Shown: positions 33,857-42,080, counted from the stretch's first letter. The stretch: 64,000 nucleotides of DNA from Dyadobacter crusticola DSM 16708 (GCF_000701505.1 NZ_JNJB01000012.1:186001-250000); one strand, 5' to 3'. The notes: generated by a model not told the origin, from the sequence alone. Made by a program: numbers and translations.

Positions 33857-35392
33857 TCAATCATCCTCGAGATATCTACGGTTTTCGTTGATGGTTTGAA
33901 TAATCTCATTCATCCAAATGAGATACCGAGGATTATTTACTTCCTTCTGTATTGTATCTCGTGTCTGCCGTAGATTCTCGACACTCTCAAAAAGAAGGAC
34001 GTGTTCGCCGTTCACAAAAAAATCATTAACTTTCTGTACAATAGAAACTAAGTGACTTTCTCCTAAGCCAGATTTATTTGCTAGTTTGACAAAATACTTT
34101 GGAAACCTTTTATCAAATGATAGAATATTACTATTTTGAAAAATTAAAGCTGTAACTATTCCTTCAATTAAGTATTCACTAGCATTGGTTTCAATTAGGT
34201 GATTAACGTAGTTGGATGCACGAGTAGCATTGTTCCGAATGCATTGACCTATTAGTATCCCAAGATCTAAGCTCTGCTGTGGTTTGAAATAATCAATCAC
34301 ATCAATTGACAATAAGAAGTCAATTGCCAGTCCATTATTAGCATAGCTTGAAGTGTCTAAGAGTGCTCGTGTTCTTTCAAAAACCTTACTTTGATCAGGA
34401 TAATATCTATACACATTTTGCAATGGAAATTCGCTCAGCTTCTCTTGGAATATCTCTGAGCTTTCTTTATCAAGCAACCCTTTCAATTCAATTTTATGAA
34501 CTATTTTTATAAGTGTAAGGGGCTGTAAGCAGTTTTTTAATTGAAAGTATCTTATTAGCACTTTCTTAGTTTCCGAATCAAAAAGATTCCAGGTTTCGTC
34601 ATCTATACATCCATACCAGACTGTAAATGGAAAATCAATGGCTTTATTATATAAGGGAAGTTTTGCGCATCCTTCAGGGCCTAAATGAATCAGTAATTCG
34701 ATAAGATAGGATCTAAATCTCTTCGCGATATTAAAATCGATTTCAGGGCTAGCTGATTCAAGTAACGGGTTTGTCGGTTCAATATCTTTACCTAGCTCAT
34801 ACAAAAGAGTGTTGAAGGACCATTGCTGTATAGCAGGGTCAATACGAACAATAAATGGTTGGGCTGCCAAGCGAATTCCCGCAATTTCAGACGGATATAA
34901 GTATGCTTTGTTTGAAAGATCAGAAATCTGTTTAGTTATGTGGGGCTTTTTATAGAATAATGGTTTTGAGATAACTGCTACAGCAATGCGGATTATGTGT
35001 AGCACCGCTTCATTGGATGGCTGTAATTCGTACGGGTGTGCAAATATGCAACGTTGACTCCAACAGTACTCTAGATCTGTATTTTCAAGTTCCGAGATTA
35101 CTGAAATCAATTTTGCTTTCTCAACAATCAACATATCAGCTGATTTTTTCTGGCTCTCCTGTCTCAATATTGCTTCATAGGCGGACTTTGCATTCGCCTC
35201 ACCAAGAGTTTCATATTCACCGATTCGTCTTCTTAAAAACTCAATTATAGAAATCCATGTAAGTATATATGCAGCTCGATTAGCGTTAGCGAGAAAGCAT
35301 ACTTTTACTTCATTTAAGATCACCAAGTCTTCCTCGATCGAAATAGCCTGAAGTAGTAACTCAAAGTGCTGTTTTTTTTGACGCAGGGTCAT
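33857..35392 (-). CDS. unknown protein with possible HEPN-like N-terminus, linked to RM genes
   Basis: This 511-residue helical protein has an N-terminal region (about 25-145) that resembles a HEPN domain: long helices (NRAAYILTWISIIEFLRRRI) and then SQRCIFAHPYE, an Rx4H motif with Arg114 and His119. HEPN Rx4-6H proteins are often ribonucleases in abortive-infection and toxin systems. The rest (about 150-511) is helical and unrecognised. It lies 52 bp downstream of the CfrBI-like endonuclease gene in the same direction. The HEPN call is by motif and context only and might instead be a structural domain. Confidence 0.7.
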   Translation of the reverse strand: MTLRQKKQHFELLLQAISIEEDLVILNEVKVCFLANANRAAYILTWISIIEFLRRRIGEYETLGEANAKSAYEAILRQESQKKSADMLIVEKAKLISVISELENTDLEYCWSQRCIFAHPYELQPSNEAVLHIIRIAVAVISKPLFYKKPHITKQISDLSNKAYLYPSEIAGIRLAAQPFIVRIDPAIQQWSFNTLLYELGKDIEPTNPLLESASPEIDFNIAKRFRSYLIELLIHLGPEGCAKLPLYNKAIDFPFTVWYGCIDDETWNLFDSETKKVLIRYFQLKNCLQPLTLIKIVHKIELKGLLDKESSEIFQEKLSEFPLQNVYRYYPDQSKVFERTRALLDTSSYANNGLAIDFLLSIDVIDYFKPQQSLDLGILIGQCIRNNATRASNYVNHLIETNASEYLIEGIVTALIFQNSNILSFDKRFPKYFVKLANKSGLGESHLVSIVQKVNDFFVNGEHVLLFESVENLRQTRDTIQKEVNNPRYLIWMNEIIQTINENRRYLEDD

Positions 35393-35444
35393 CGTTGCTG
35401 CTATGTAAATCTATATTATGAGCGGTAAAGCTTCGTTGAAACGC

Positions 35445-36407
35445 TTATAGGATATCTTCGAGATGTGCGATGTCAAATATTGTATCGGGCAAGGCAAAGA
35501 CTGCCTGATTTATTTCGACGGCGTTCCGGGGTGGAGTTTTTAATGGGAATTTTGTCAATCCATTAAGCAGCCTATGAATTTGGAATAGTGGCTCACCATT
35601 TCGTATTTGAACCAAATTCACATTTGCGTTTTTGGCAGTTTCATGGATTCTTGACCTCGGCCCCACCACATCATATAGCACAATGTCGTTTCTGGCCATT
35701 CTTCCAATTTTGTCTTCTATGACTTCCTGGTTACCAGCAGCAATCAGCCCAACCTCGATCCTTACTCTTCCACGTTTGGTCTCTACCTCAGCATCAGCTT
35801 CACGTTCTACTTCATTATCTCTACCAATATTAATCCAAAAATTTTCGCCCTCCGTAAATCCTAAAATTGTTAATAATGATTTTATTACAACTTTTTCTAG
35901 TTGCTTGCCAACTTTTGATTTATCGGAACCCCTAATGTTAAGTGTTGCGGCGCCGCCAATCATTAATAGCCAGGCTAGATCTGCACTATCCTCACGATCA
36001 ATTCTTGTAAACAGCAGCTGTATGTCCGCTGCTAGGTTTCTTAATACTTCTGGATACTCGGCAGATGATAGCCCAAGATTTGTAGACGTTTTAGCTGTTA
36101 TCCCTAACAGCCAAAAGATTAAATTCTTTTGTTCAGTGGTTTTAGATCTTGTTTGCTGAAGGTCTTTTAGCAAAGACTCCTGCCAAGCCCCTTGCCCAAA
36201 TTGAGTCTTGGCAGATTGAACTACGTCCATTATCCAGAGATACGTGAGTAGCAATTTTTCCTTGGTGTTCTTTTCTGTCAGTAATCGATAATTTTTTCCC
36301 ATAAGGATGTGCTCGGTCAGCTCTCTTAGAGCTCCATTCGAATAGGCGTTGGATAGCGTTACATTATCGTCAAGCCATCTTTTGTAAGTAGCAACGTTAT
36401 ATTCCAT
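35445..36407 (-). CDS. CfrBI-like type II restriction endonuclease
   Basis: This 320-residue protein matches what I know of the CfrBI family, especially KSKVGKQLEKVVIKSLL (164-180), NFWINIGRDNEVEREADAE (189-207) and RIEVGLIAAGNQEVIEDKIG (216-235). Acidic residues Asp205 and Glu218 may belong to a PD-(D/E)xK-type site. CfrBI cuts within CCWWGG; whether this homologue has the same target is inference. Its start overlaps the end of the methyltransferase gene by 11 bp, so the enzyme is translated after its protective partner. Confidence 0.82.
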   Translation of the reverse strand: MEYNVATYKRWLDDNVTLSNAYSNGALRELTEHILMGKNYRLLTEKNTKEKLLLTYLWIMDVVQSAKTQFGQGAWQESLLKDLQQTRSKTTEQKNLIFWLLGITAKTSTNLGLSSAEYPEVLRNLAADIQLLFTRIDREDSADLAWLLMIGGAATLNIRGSDKSKVGKQLEKVVIKSLLTILGFTEGENFWINIGRDNEVEREADAEVETKRGRVRIEVGLIAAGNQEVIEDKIGRMARNDIVLYDVVGPRSRIHETAKNANVNLVQIRNGEPLFQIHRLLNGLTKFPLKTPPRNAVEINQAVFALPDTIFDIAHLEDIL

Positions 36408-37572
36408 CTTTGATTAAATCGGTAAACTCCTCATCGATATTGAAATCAACTCGGATGTTTGAGGTATTTACTTTTGAAATTGAGTCCTTCATCAATTTAA
36501 AGTACTTTACTTCTCTATCTACTAATAGAAACCTTCTCCCCATTTTAAGCGCAACTTTTCCCACCGTTCCAGACCCGGCGAAAGGATCCAATACTAAATC
36601 ATCAATAAATGAGTAGTATCTTATAACCTTTTCAACAAGCTCCTCTGGAAAAGTTGCAGGGTGAAATTTATTGAAACTTGGGTGGATATGCCAGATATTT
36701 GTTCGATCATATTCCCCCAGTATTTTGGAGTCCTTTACCAAGTTCTGATCATAATGATTCCTGATATTCCAGTCGATAAGTTTATCGGTTTTCTTTCGAT
36801 AGACTAAAATATACTCAGTTACTGGTACGGGTTTGTATTGTAATGGTTGTCGATCGGCTGCGAACCGTCTTCCTCTTCCAATATTCCAACCAGCACCTTC
36901 GGGCTTTACCCAGAAAATGTCGTCAACGAACTCCAGCCCTATACTTTCTAGAATTCGATGGATATCAAAAGGTATCGCCATTCTCTTTGACGAAGTACTT
37001 CTTGATATTCGTTTGATCAAAACGGGAGATATATTTACAACAAAAAACCTACCTTCAGATAATATGGAGGTACATCGGAGAAATATCCTACGTAAAAAGT
37101 CGAGGTATTCCTGATAATCAACGTATTCTGAATACTCAGGCTTTGCATTGTAGTACGGCGGAGACGTAAATACTAATTGTGCCGTATCTGGCGGAAATTC
37201 GTCTAACACGTCTATACTATTTCCTAAAATTACTTTATTAGGCACAGGCGCTGGGTAAAATAGTCTCGTTTTATCTTTGGATGCTGTTTCGCTCTTTTCA
37301 GGGTTCTTGTGAGCTTTAACTCGCTCTACAATAATGTCTTTTTGAGTAGTATCAGTTATTCTGTCGACATTTCTGGTAATACAAACCTCCCCTATAAGGA
37401 CAAGCTTGGAATTTTTTGTATTTAGGGGTACTCTCCATAGATCTGTTCTATCGTCATACTCAGGTAAACCAGTTGTAATTAAGTTAGAATACTCAGGTAA
37501 ATTTTCCTCCACCCATTTTAAAGCTATGTTCCTAGCTCTGTTCGTTGTGCCTCTTTCAAACTTTAATGCCAT
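36397..37572 (-). CDS. type II DNA methyltransferase (probably N4-cytosine, CfrBI-like)
   Basis: This encodes 391 residues. Motif IV is TSPPY (136-140), the form typical of N4-cytosine and some N6-adenine methyltransferases; the AdoMet-binding motif I DPFAGSGTVGK lies near 335-346, after motif IV, giving the beta-class order. An extra N-terminal ~105 residues precede the catalytic core. It precedes the CfrBI-like endonuclease gene and protects host DNA. M.CfrBI is known as an N4-cytosine enzyme, which fits TSPPY. No CCWWGG site is obvious within about 120 bp upstream of the start, so the known CfrBI-type autoregulation is not evident. Confidence 0.88.
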   Translation of the reverse strand: MALKFERGTTNRARNIALKWVEENLPEYSNLITTGLPEYDDRTDLWRVPLNTKNSKLVLIGEVCITRNVDRITDTTQKDIIVERVKAHKNPEKSETASKDKTRLFYPAPVPNKVILGNSIDVLDEFPPDTAQLVFTSPPYYNAKPEYSEYVDYQEYLDFLRRIFLRCTSILSEGRFFVVNISPVLIKRISRSTSSKRMAIPFDIHRILESIGLEFVDDIFWVKPEGAGWNIGRGRRFAADRQPLQYKPVPVTEYILVYRKKTDKLIDWNIRNHYDQNLVKDSKILGEYDRTNIWHIHPSFNKFHPATFPEELVEKVIRYYSFIDDLVLDPFAGSGTVGKVALKMGRRFLLVDREVKYFKLMKDSISKVNTSNIRVDFNIDEEFTDLIKDGI

Positions 37573-37997
37573 CTATTCGATTATATAATTTTGACTATGA
37601 GGCTTTTAGGCCATTTGTATTTAAGAATATGTTAGGTTTTTGATCCATTCGCATCAATACATTGGATATGCGGCTAAGACGATAAGCTCTCATGTTCATC
37701 AATATCAACAGATACTTACGCATGTTAGAACTTCCGGGTCTAAGTTATAGAATTGTGCCAGCATAAGGTGCGTGTGATATTGATAAAAAGTATTTAAAAG
37801 GACTCTTACGGGTTTGTCAAACTCTATAATCTTATGCTGCTGAGCATACTACTAATAAGCCGAGGGGTGCGTCTATATGAAGGGGCGTACCCCTTAATGA
37901 ACAACCCCCCATCAGTATTTACGGATCGGAGTGTGCCCCCCAGGTTTGTGTGAAAAGAGATTGGTGTAACGGATAAAATGACTTTTCAAACAAGGTT
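37573..37997. other. right-end noncoding region of the element
   Basis: About 425 bp without a convincing gene. It contains two mutually exclusive hairpins at 37863-37895 and C-rich runs (CCCCCC near 37905 and 37936). The methyltransferase promoter must lie in its left part, but I see no clear TAnnTTTG match on the minus strand. Confidence 0.45.
37863..37895. other. alternative hairpin pair
   Basis: AGGGGTGCG (37863-37871) can pair with CGTACCCCT (37886-37894, one G-T), or instead AAGGGG can pair with CCCCTT around CGTA (37880-37895). The two foldings exclude each other. Confidence 0.4.
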
Positions 37998-38207
37998 TTG
38001 AAAAATAAACCTACCAACTTACTGAATATTATAGCAAATGTGCTTATTAAAGTAGGTGAGAGCAGCTTAAACTATCGATCTACGGCTGTTTTACGAACCG
38101 AGCTAAGGCAGCATCAAGATTGGATGCTAAAAGCCTGCCAGACAAAAGAAATCACACTGATCGTTCTAACCAAATCGATGCTTGACCATCTAGATTACTA
38201 TACCTAA
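37998..38207 (+). CDS. possible small protein at the right end of the element
   Basis: A 69-codon frame opens at TTG 37998 with no upstream ATG. Its composition is protein-like (NLLNIIANVLIKVGE, TKEITLIVLTKSMLDHLD) but there is no recognised domain or clear ribosome site. It could be a small regulator or a chance frame. Confidence 0.3.
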   Translation: MKNKPTNLLNIIANVLIKVGESSLNYRSTAVLRTELRQHQDWMLKACQTKEITLIVLTKSMLDHLDYYT

Positions 38208-38261
38208 ATTCGAAAACATCAATAAGGATATAAATGCCTCTGTTTGTGAAATTGTTTGAAA

Positions 38262-38300
38262 ATAAAAAAGCACTTAGGAGTTTTGTCTCGTAAGTGCTTG
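38262..38300 (-). terminator. terminator of tRNA-Val
   Basis: On the minus strand the stem AAGCACTTA / TAAGTGCTT is followed by a T run. It lies directly after the tRNA 3' end and differs in sequence from the hairpin behind the displaced left copies, as expected if it came in with the element. Confidence 0.75.
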
Positions 38301-38306
38301 ATTATC

Positions 38307-38384
38307 TGGTGGGAGTTGAGGGATTCGAACCCCCGACCCTCTGCTTGTAAGGCAGATGCTCTGAACCAACTGAGCTAAACTCCC
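38307..38384 (-). tRNA. tRNA-Val (anticodon TAC)
   Basis: The cloverleaf is complete: acceptor GGGAGTT with AACTCCC (one G-T-type neighbour at the end), D arm GCTC..GAGC, anticodon stem CTGCC/AGCAG region with loop CTTACAA giving TAC, T arm GTCGGGGGTTCGAATCCC, discriminator A and an encoded CCA at 38307-38309. The 3' half is the right attachment repeat of the element. Confidence 0.96.
38309..38351 (-). repeat. right attachment repeat inside tRNA-Val
   Basis: This is identical over 43 bp to 25815-25857. It covers the anticodon loop to the start of the CCA end, so crossover probably took place in the anticodon or T arm. Confidence 0.9.
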
Positions 38385-38406
38385 TTTTTCCCGTCGTTTG
38401 GGAGTG

Positions 38407-38438
38407 CAAATATGTGCGACTAAATCTAGGTCTGCAAA
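38407..38438 (-). promoter_or_regulatory. tRNA-Val promoter
   Basis: On the minus strand TTTG (38435-38438) is followed after 20 bp by CATATTTG (38407-38414), one base from TAnnTTTG, with the tRNA starting 22 bp downstream. The spacing fits the Bacteroidota consensus. Confidence 0.6.
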
Positions 38439-38491
38439 CTTTTTTAGAAAAAAATTTAAAAAATTTTACAAGCAATTGAAAATCAATATAC

Positions 38492-39226
38492 CTACTCGAA
38501 GTTCAAATAGAGCGTCACCGTGTGAGTTGACATTCTACTTATGCCCGATCCGACAGAATTTTGAGTTGGCTGAAACATATTTGTCAAACCATGCGAAAAT
38601 CGCAGTTCAGGGGCGAATTTGAAGAACTCAAAAAACTGCTCGTAACCTACTCCATAATCTATCGAGAAGTCTGTCGACTTAGTGTCCAGCTTTCCCGAGC
38701 CGCCTCCGCGATTTCGCTTTACGTTGGTCTCAACTCCGAAAGTAACCCCTGCCAGCATATACATGCGCGAGTTGACCCGACGCAGCGATTTGTATTTCAA
38801 AAGCAATGGTACTTCTATCCAGGTCGACTCCCGCTTTTCTATCCGGTCCGCAGCATTTGGATAACTGAACTTAACCTGTCGCTCATACAAAGAAACCGAT
38901 GGGGTTGTACGAAGGTCAAAATGGTCGGTCAGGAATGCATTAACGATAAATCCCATTCGAAAGGACGCCTGCGTAGGAGACTGAATGACAAATGCAGAAT
39001 CCTTATGCAAAAAATTGTTATTGTGCCTGATATTAAAGCGAGTGAATGGTACCGCGAACAGTATTCCGTAATGAATGGGCTTGTCGTCGTAATATTCCAG
39101 GTGCTTTCTCCTGTAACCTATACCCTGCGCCATGCAATCCTGCGCCGCGATCAGCAGCATGAGCATTCCTAATATTACTTTTGCCCGATGTAAATTGAAC
39201 AAATCCCGAAGGTAAGTGATATGCAT
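38492..39226 (-). CDS. porT: PorT, type IX secretion outer-membrane protein
   Basis: This 244-residue protein has a signal peptide ending DCMAQG and a mature beta-barrel with the PorT signatures KHLEYYDDKPIHYGI, FNIRHNNNF and RFSHGLTNMF. PorT (SprT) is needed for the type IX secretion system that exports CHU_C/CTD proteins and supports gliding. The start at 39226 overlaps ubiE by 52 bp; a later Met (39166) would avoid the overlap but gives a signal peptide without positive charge. porT after ubiE is a conserved pair in Bacteroidota. Confidence 0.9.
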   Translation of the reverse strand: MHITYLRDLFNLHRAKVILGMLMLLIAAQDCMAQGIGYRRKHLEYYDDKPIHYGILFAVPFTRFNIRHNNNFLHKDSAFVIQSPTQASFRMGFIVNAFLTDHFDLRTTPSVSLYERQVKFSYPNAADRIEKRESTWIEVPLLLKYKSLRRVNSRMYMLAGVTFGVETNVKRNRGGGSGKLDTKSTDFSIDYGVGYEQFFEFFKFAPELRFSHGLTNMFQPTQNSVGSGISRMSTHTVTLYLNFE

Positions 39227-39897
39227 TTGGTATTAGTAAAACCTGCTTTTCTATAAATTTCCAGGAAAGCTTCTCCGTCGGGAAACGCCTGGACCGATTC
39301 GGGCAGATATGTGTAAGCCGAACTATCCTTTGAGACGGTCTTTCCTATGATTGGTAATATGTATTTGAAATAAAAATTATAAAACTGCTTAAAAGGAAAG
39401 CTGCGCGGCTTTGAAAACTCTACTACCACGCAATTTCCTCCCGGCTTCATCACGCGGTTCATTTCTGTCAGACCAGCCAGCAAATTCTGAAAATTCCGTA
39501 CTCCAAACGAAACGATAATTGCGTCGAAATAATTGTCCGCAAAACTCAAACTTTCCGAGTCGCCCTTTTGCAGCGTGATCACATTTTGCTTGCCGATTTT
39601 GGCAATTTTCTCGCGTCCGACGGCGAGCATTCCTTCCGAGATATCTACGCCAATAATACGCTCCGGATTCAGCGAAAGCGCCTCGATAGCGAAGTCGCCA
39701 GTACCAGTGGCAATGTCCAGTATAACCTTTGGTTGCTGCTTTTTCAGCAGTTTGATCGCTCGTTTTCTCCAATATATATCCACGCCCGCGCTGAGTACGT
39801 GGTTAAGCAAATCGTATTTTGGCGAGATGTTGTCGAACATTTCGGCAACCTGCTCTCTTTTGCTGCCCTCCTTGTCCTTGTAAGGTACTACACTCAT
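39175..39897 (-). CDS. ubiE: demethylmenaquinone methyltransferase
   Basis: This encodes 240 residues from ATG 39897 (an upstream in-frame ATG at 39918 is less likely). It has the class I methyltransferase motif ILDIATGTGDFAIEA, the UbiE/MenG signatures MFDNISPKYDLLNHVLS and DAIIVSFGVRNFQNL, and NRVMKPGGNCVVVEFSKP. The enzyme makes menaquinone from demethylmenaquinone, the final step of the quinone used by complex I in this group. It overlaps porT. Confidence 0.95.
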   Translation of the reverse strand: MSVVPYKDKEGSKREQVAEMFDNISPKYDLLNHVLSAGVDIYWRKRAIKLLKKQQPKVILDIATGTGDFAIEALSLNPERIIGVDISEGMLAVGREKIAKIGKQNVITLQKGDSESLSFADNYFDAIIVSFGVRNFQNLLAGLTEMNRVMKPGGNCVVVEFSKPRSFPFKQFYNFYFKYILPIIGKTVSKDSSAYTYLPESVQAFPDGEAFLEIYRKAGFTNTKCISLTFGICSIYIGQK

Positions 39898-39925
39898 TTT
39901 CTTTTCTGATAAATGCAACTATGAA

Positions 39926-39933
39926 CAAAACTA
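39926..39933 (-). promoter_or_regulatory. putative -7 element for ubiE-porT
   Basis: On the minus strand this is TAGTTTTG, matching TAnnTTTG, 29 bp upstream of the chosen ubiE start; this supports the start at 39897 rather than 39918. Confidence 0.42.
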
Positions 39934-40052
39934 ACAGATAATTGCGGTTTCGCGTTGACGGGAGTGCTGTATTTACGGTAAGTGGCTGACGAAAAGCGTA
40001 AACCGTCGTCTAAATGGGGACGCAATCTTTTCACATCTAAAATCCCATTCTC

Positions 40053-40868
40053 ATGCACCACTTGTATCTGCTCCTGATCCTCTGCTTTCTGCAACTGGAT
40101 GTTTACTGTCAGAAACCTTTGCACCCTTATTCTTCCAATGGGATAAGCGGGAAGAAGAGTTACAACCGGAAACAGGAACGCGACATTTTCATCGGAGCCG
40201 GCAGCGGCCTTACGCAGTTCTTCGGAGAGCTGAATGGACAGGATATGCGGAGTATGCTGGGTGTGAATATTGGAAAAGCACTAACCAAAGAATTTTCGGT
40301 CGTAATCAATTTTACTGCTGGAAAAATTGGCGGGGAACAATTGCCCTTTTTCAACTCGTACTTTTTAAATGAGTACAACTCCATTGAGCTGCTGGCTAAA
40401 TGGGATCTAACAGAACAGTTCAGCACGTTCGAACCCGGACCTTTGCACTGGATGGTGTACGGCGGCATCGGTCAAATCTATTTCAGTGCGAATGCTTACG
40501 ACCTGGACAACGGCAAGCTGCTGCGGTTTACCAACAGCAAGCTAAGTGCACGAAACCCGCTATTCCTGCGCTGGGGACCCGCAAGCGGACCGACAGGTAT
40601 CAAAAGGACAAGAGAGGGTATGCTTCCGCTGGGCACTTCTTTGGAATTTGCATTGTTGCCTGCATTGAAAATAAGTGCCGACTATCGCTTCTATTTTGTG
40701 AGAACAGATAAAATGGACGCGACATCGGGACGAAGGCTGATCAATCCGGAAGAAAGCGAGTCTTACAGCGACACTCCGAATGACAAGTTCAGTTTTCTGG
40801 GAATTTCACTTACTTACCACTTCGGCAAACTGAGTAAAAAGCAGCAACGCAGCAAAAATGGCAATTAA
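40053..40868 (+). CDS. outer-membrane beta-barrel protein (DUF6089-like)
   Basis: This encodes 271 residues with a signal peptide (about 1-19, ending VYC or slightly later) and a beta-barrel-like mature part: DIFIGAGSGLTQFFGELNG, SVVINFTAGKIGG, and a terminal FLGISLTYHFGKL strand typical of the last barrel strand. DUF6089-type proteins have this start. No function is known. It overlaps the following RecB-like gene by 11 bp. Confidence 0.75.
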   Translation: MHHLYLLLILCFLQLDVYCQKPLHPYSSNGISGKKSYNRKQERDIFIGAGSGLTQFFGELNGQDMRSMLGVNIGKALTKEFSVVINFTAGKIGGEQLPFFNSYFLNEYNSIELLAKWDLTEQFSTFEPGPLHWMVYGGIGQIYFSANAYDLDNGKLLRFTNSKLSARNPLFLRWGPASGPTGIKRTREGMLPLGTSLEFALLPALKISADYRFYFVRTDKMDATSGRRLINPEESESYSDTPNDKFSFLGISLTYHFGKLSKKQQRSKNGN

Positions 40869-41430
40869 TTACAAGCTATATCCCTCTATTCTTAATTGTT
40901 TCGACCGGTTTGAAAAAGGCCATTTAACTGAACAAGAGCTAATTGACCGGATCAACCGCATTCCTGTGCCGCAAACAGAAGCGCAGCAAAGAGGGGTTTC
41001 GTTTGAAGAAGCCGTTATTAAAGGAACAGACGAAGAAATGTTTGATCCCGAAGTGCTGGACAAGGTGCGTGCATTACTTCCCCGGCCAATGCTACGGACC
41101 CAATTTTACTGCGAGTACCAGCTGAACAATGTACTGCTCTACGGTTATGTAGATGTTTTGGGTAAAATGTTTGCGGCGGACATTAAAACTACAAGCAACT
41201 ATAAACCAGGACAGTACAGTCAAAATCACCAGAACTTCTATCTCCCTGCATTAAGGGCAAAAGGTGTACGCAGCCTGCGCTACATCATCACCGACTTCCA
41301 GCAGGTTTACCAGGAAGATTACGATCACGGGCTCGATCTTTCATTGCAGGAAATGCAGGTTAAGTCATTTTGTGAATTTCTGGAAACGCACCGGGAGGCA
41401 GTCACGGATAAGCGGATTTTTGGAGGTTAG
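40858..41430 (+). CDS. PD-(D/E)xK nuclease-fold protein
   Basis: This 190-residue protein shows the RecB/Cas4-like core: Glu in RGVSFEEAVIKG (about 46-57), Asp in LLYGYVDVLG (about 93-102), and D-x-K in AADIKTT (about 107-113). These three elements match the metal-binding residues of PD-(D/E)xK nucleases. There are no Cys for an iron-sulfur cluster. The substrate is unknown. It overlaps the upstream outer-membrane gene, which looks accidental in function, and faces a small gene in the opposite direction. Confidence 0.72.
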   Translation: MAINYKLYPSILNCFDRFEKGHLTEQELIDRINRIPVPQTEAQQRGVSFEEAVIKGTDEEMFDPEVLDKVRALLPRPMLRTQFYCEYQLNNVLLYGYVDVLGKMFAADIKTTSNYKPGQYSQNHQNFYLPALRAKGVRSLRYIITDFQQVYQEDYDHGLDLSLQEMQVKSFCEFLETHREAVTDKRIFGG

Positions 41431-41684
41431 CTCGTCCAGATTTTGTCTTGTTTCAGACAATGTTGTAGAAAACTCTTCGCTGACATTTCAGAATAACCGC
41501 TGACAAAACACTCCGCAGATTTTGCATTCGCAAATTTCGCCTGGGTTTCCAACATCAACTCGATACCATCAGAATTGGTCACGAATGTTTTGATACAAAC
41601 AACTTCGTCCCCTGCTTCATTGCAATCGCGATGGAGGCAGATTTCGGTTTGTCTTTCAGGGAGATGAATGATTTTAAAGTTCAT
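41427..41684 (-). CDS. small protein of unknown function
   Basis: This encodes 85 residues from ATG 41684 (MNFKIIHLPERQTEICLH); an upstream ATG at 41747 adds a less protein-like leader. It contains four Cys (CLHRDCNEAGDEVVC and later) and no known domain. The stop overlaps that of the RecB-like gene by 4 bp. Confidence 0.5.
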   Translation of the reverse strand: MNFKIIHLPERQTEICLHRDCNEAGDEVVCIKTFVTNSDGIELMLETQAKFANAKSAECFVSGYSEMSAKSFLQHCLKQDKIWTS

Positions 41685-41787
41685 AGGATGTATATAGTTG
41701 CTGAAAAGATTTTTCCGAATGTAGATCAGTAATATAGGATTGTGCACAACGGATCAGTTGTACCGTAAGAATTTATTTGAAACAGAG

Positions 41788-41903
41788 CTTAGTTTAGCTT
41801 ATACCCAAAAACTAAACTTACACTTTACTTAGTTTAGTTTTTACTATAAAATCTAAACTAAGAAACTTTTTAGTTTAGATTTAATCGATTTTCTAAACTA
41901 AAA
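41788..41903. repeat. array of three 40-bp dyads with TAGTTTAG / CTAAACTA arms
   Basis: Inverted octamers occur at 41790-41797 and 41812-41819 (one mismatch), 41830-41837 and 41853-41860, and 41871-41878 and 41893-41900. Like arms repeat every 40-41 bp. Unit 2 has perfect 10-bp arms and unit 3 perfect 12-bp arms (TTTTAGTTTAGA). The regular spacing, close to four helix turns, and the different loops suggest selection on the arms. Confidence 0.8.
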
Positions 41904-42041
41904 AGAACTTAAAGCAGGGAGCGTTAATTAAGGTTATTACAACAGTCGCAACCTGAGAACATAAATTAGAATTGGCAACCGATGCCGGACATTGACCTGG
42001 AAGGCAAAATTCAAACCTTCGGTACGCGCGGCAGAGGCCAA

Positions 42042-42080
42042 GAAAAAAAAAGCCGCTGCGATTGCTCGTAGCGGCTTTAA
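42042..42080 (-). terminator. terminator of tRNA-Phe
   Basis: On the minus strand AAAGCCGCT and AGCGGCTTT form the stem and a run of nine T follows. It begins about 5 bp after the tRNA 3' end. Confidence 0.85.

Larger units (their letters stand above)
25815..38351. mobile_element. integrated genomic island in tRNA-Val
   Basis: A perfect 43-bp direct repeat (25815-25857 and 38309-38351) is the 3' half of tRNA-Val. The full tRNA is at the right end; the left copy has no 5' half. An integrase gene starts about 170 bp inside the left repeat. This is the standard layout of an element that integrated into a tRNA 3' end and restored it with its own copy. Unit length is 12,494 bp. The interior is visibly more AT-rich than the flanks. 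Cargo includes a polymerase-like gene, an IS110 transposase and a restriction-modification operon. No relaxase, type IV secretion or phage structural gene is seen. Confidence 0.92.

Noticed and set aside
41788..41903. CRISPR-like array
   Set aside because: The repeated parts are short inverted arms around variable loops, only three units, and no cas genes are near.
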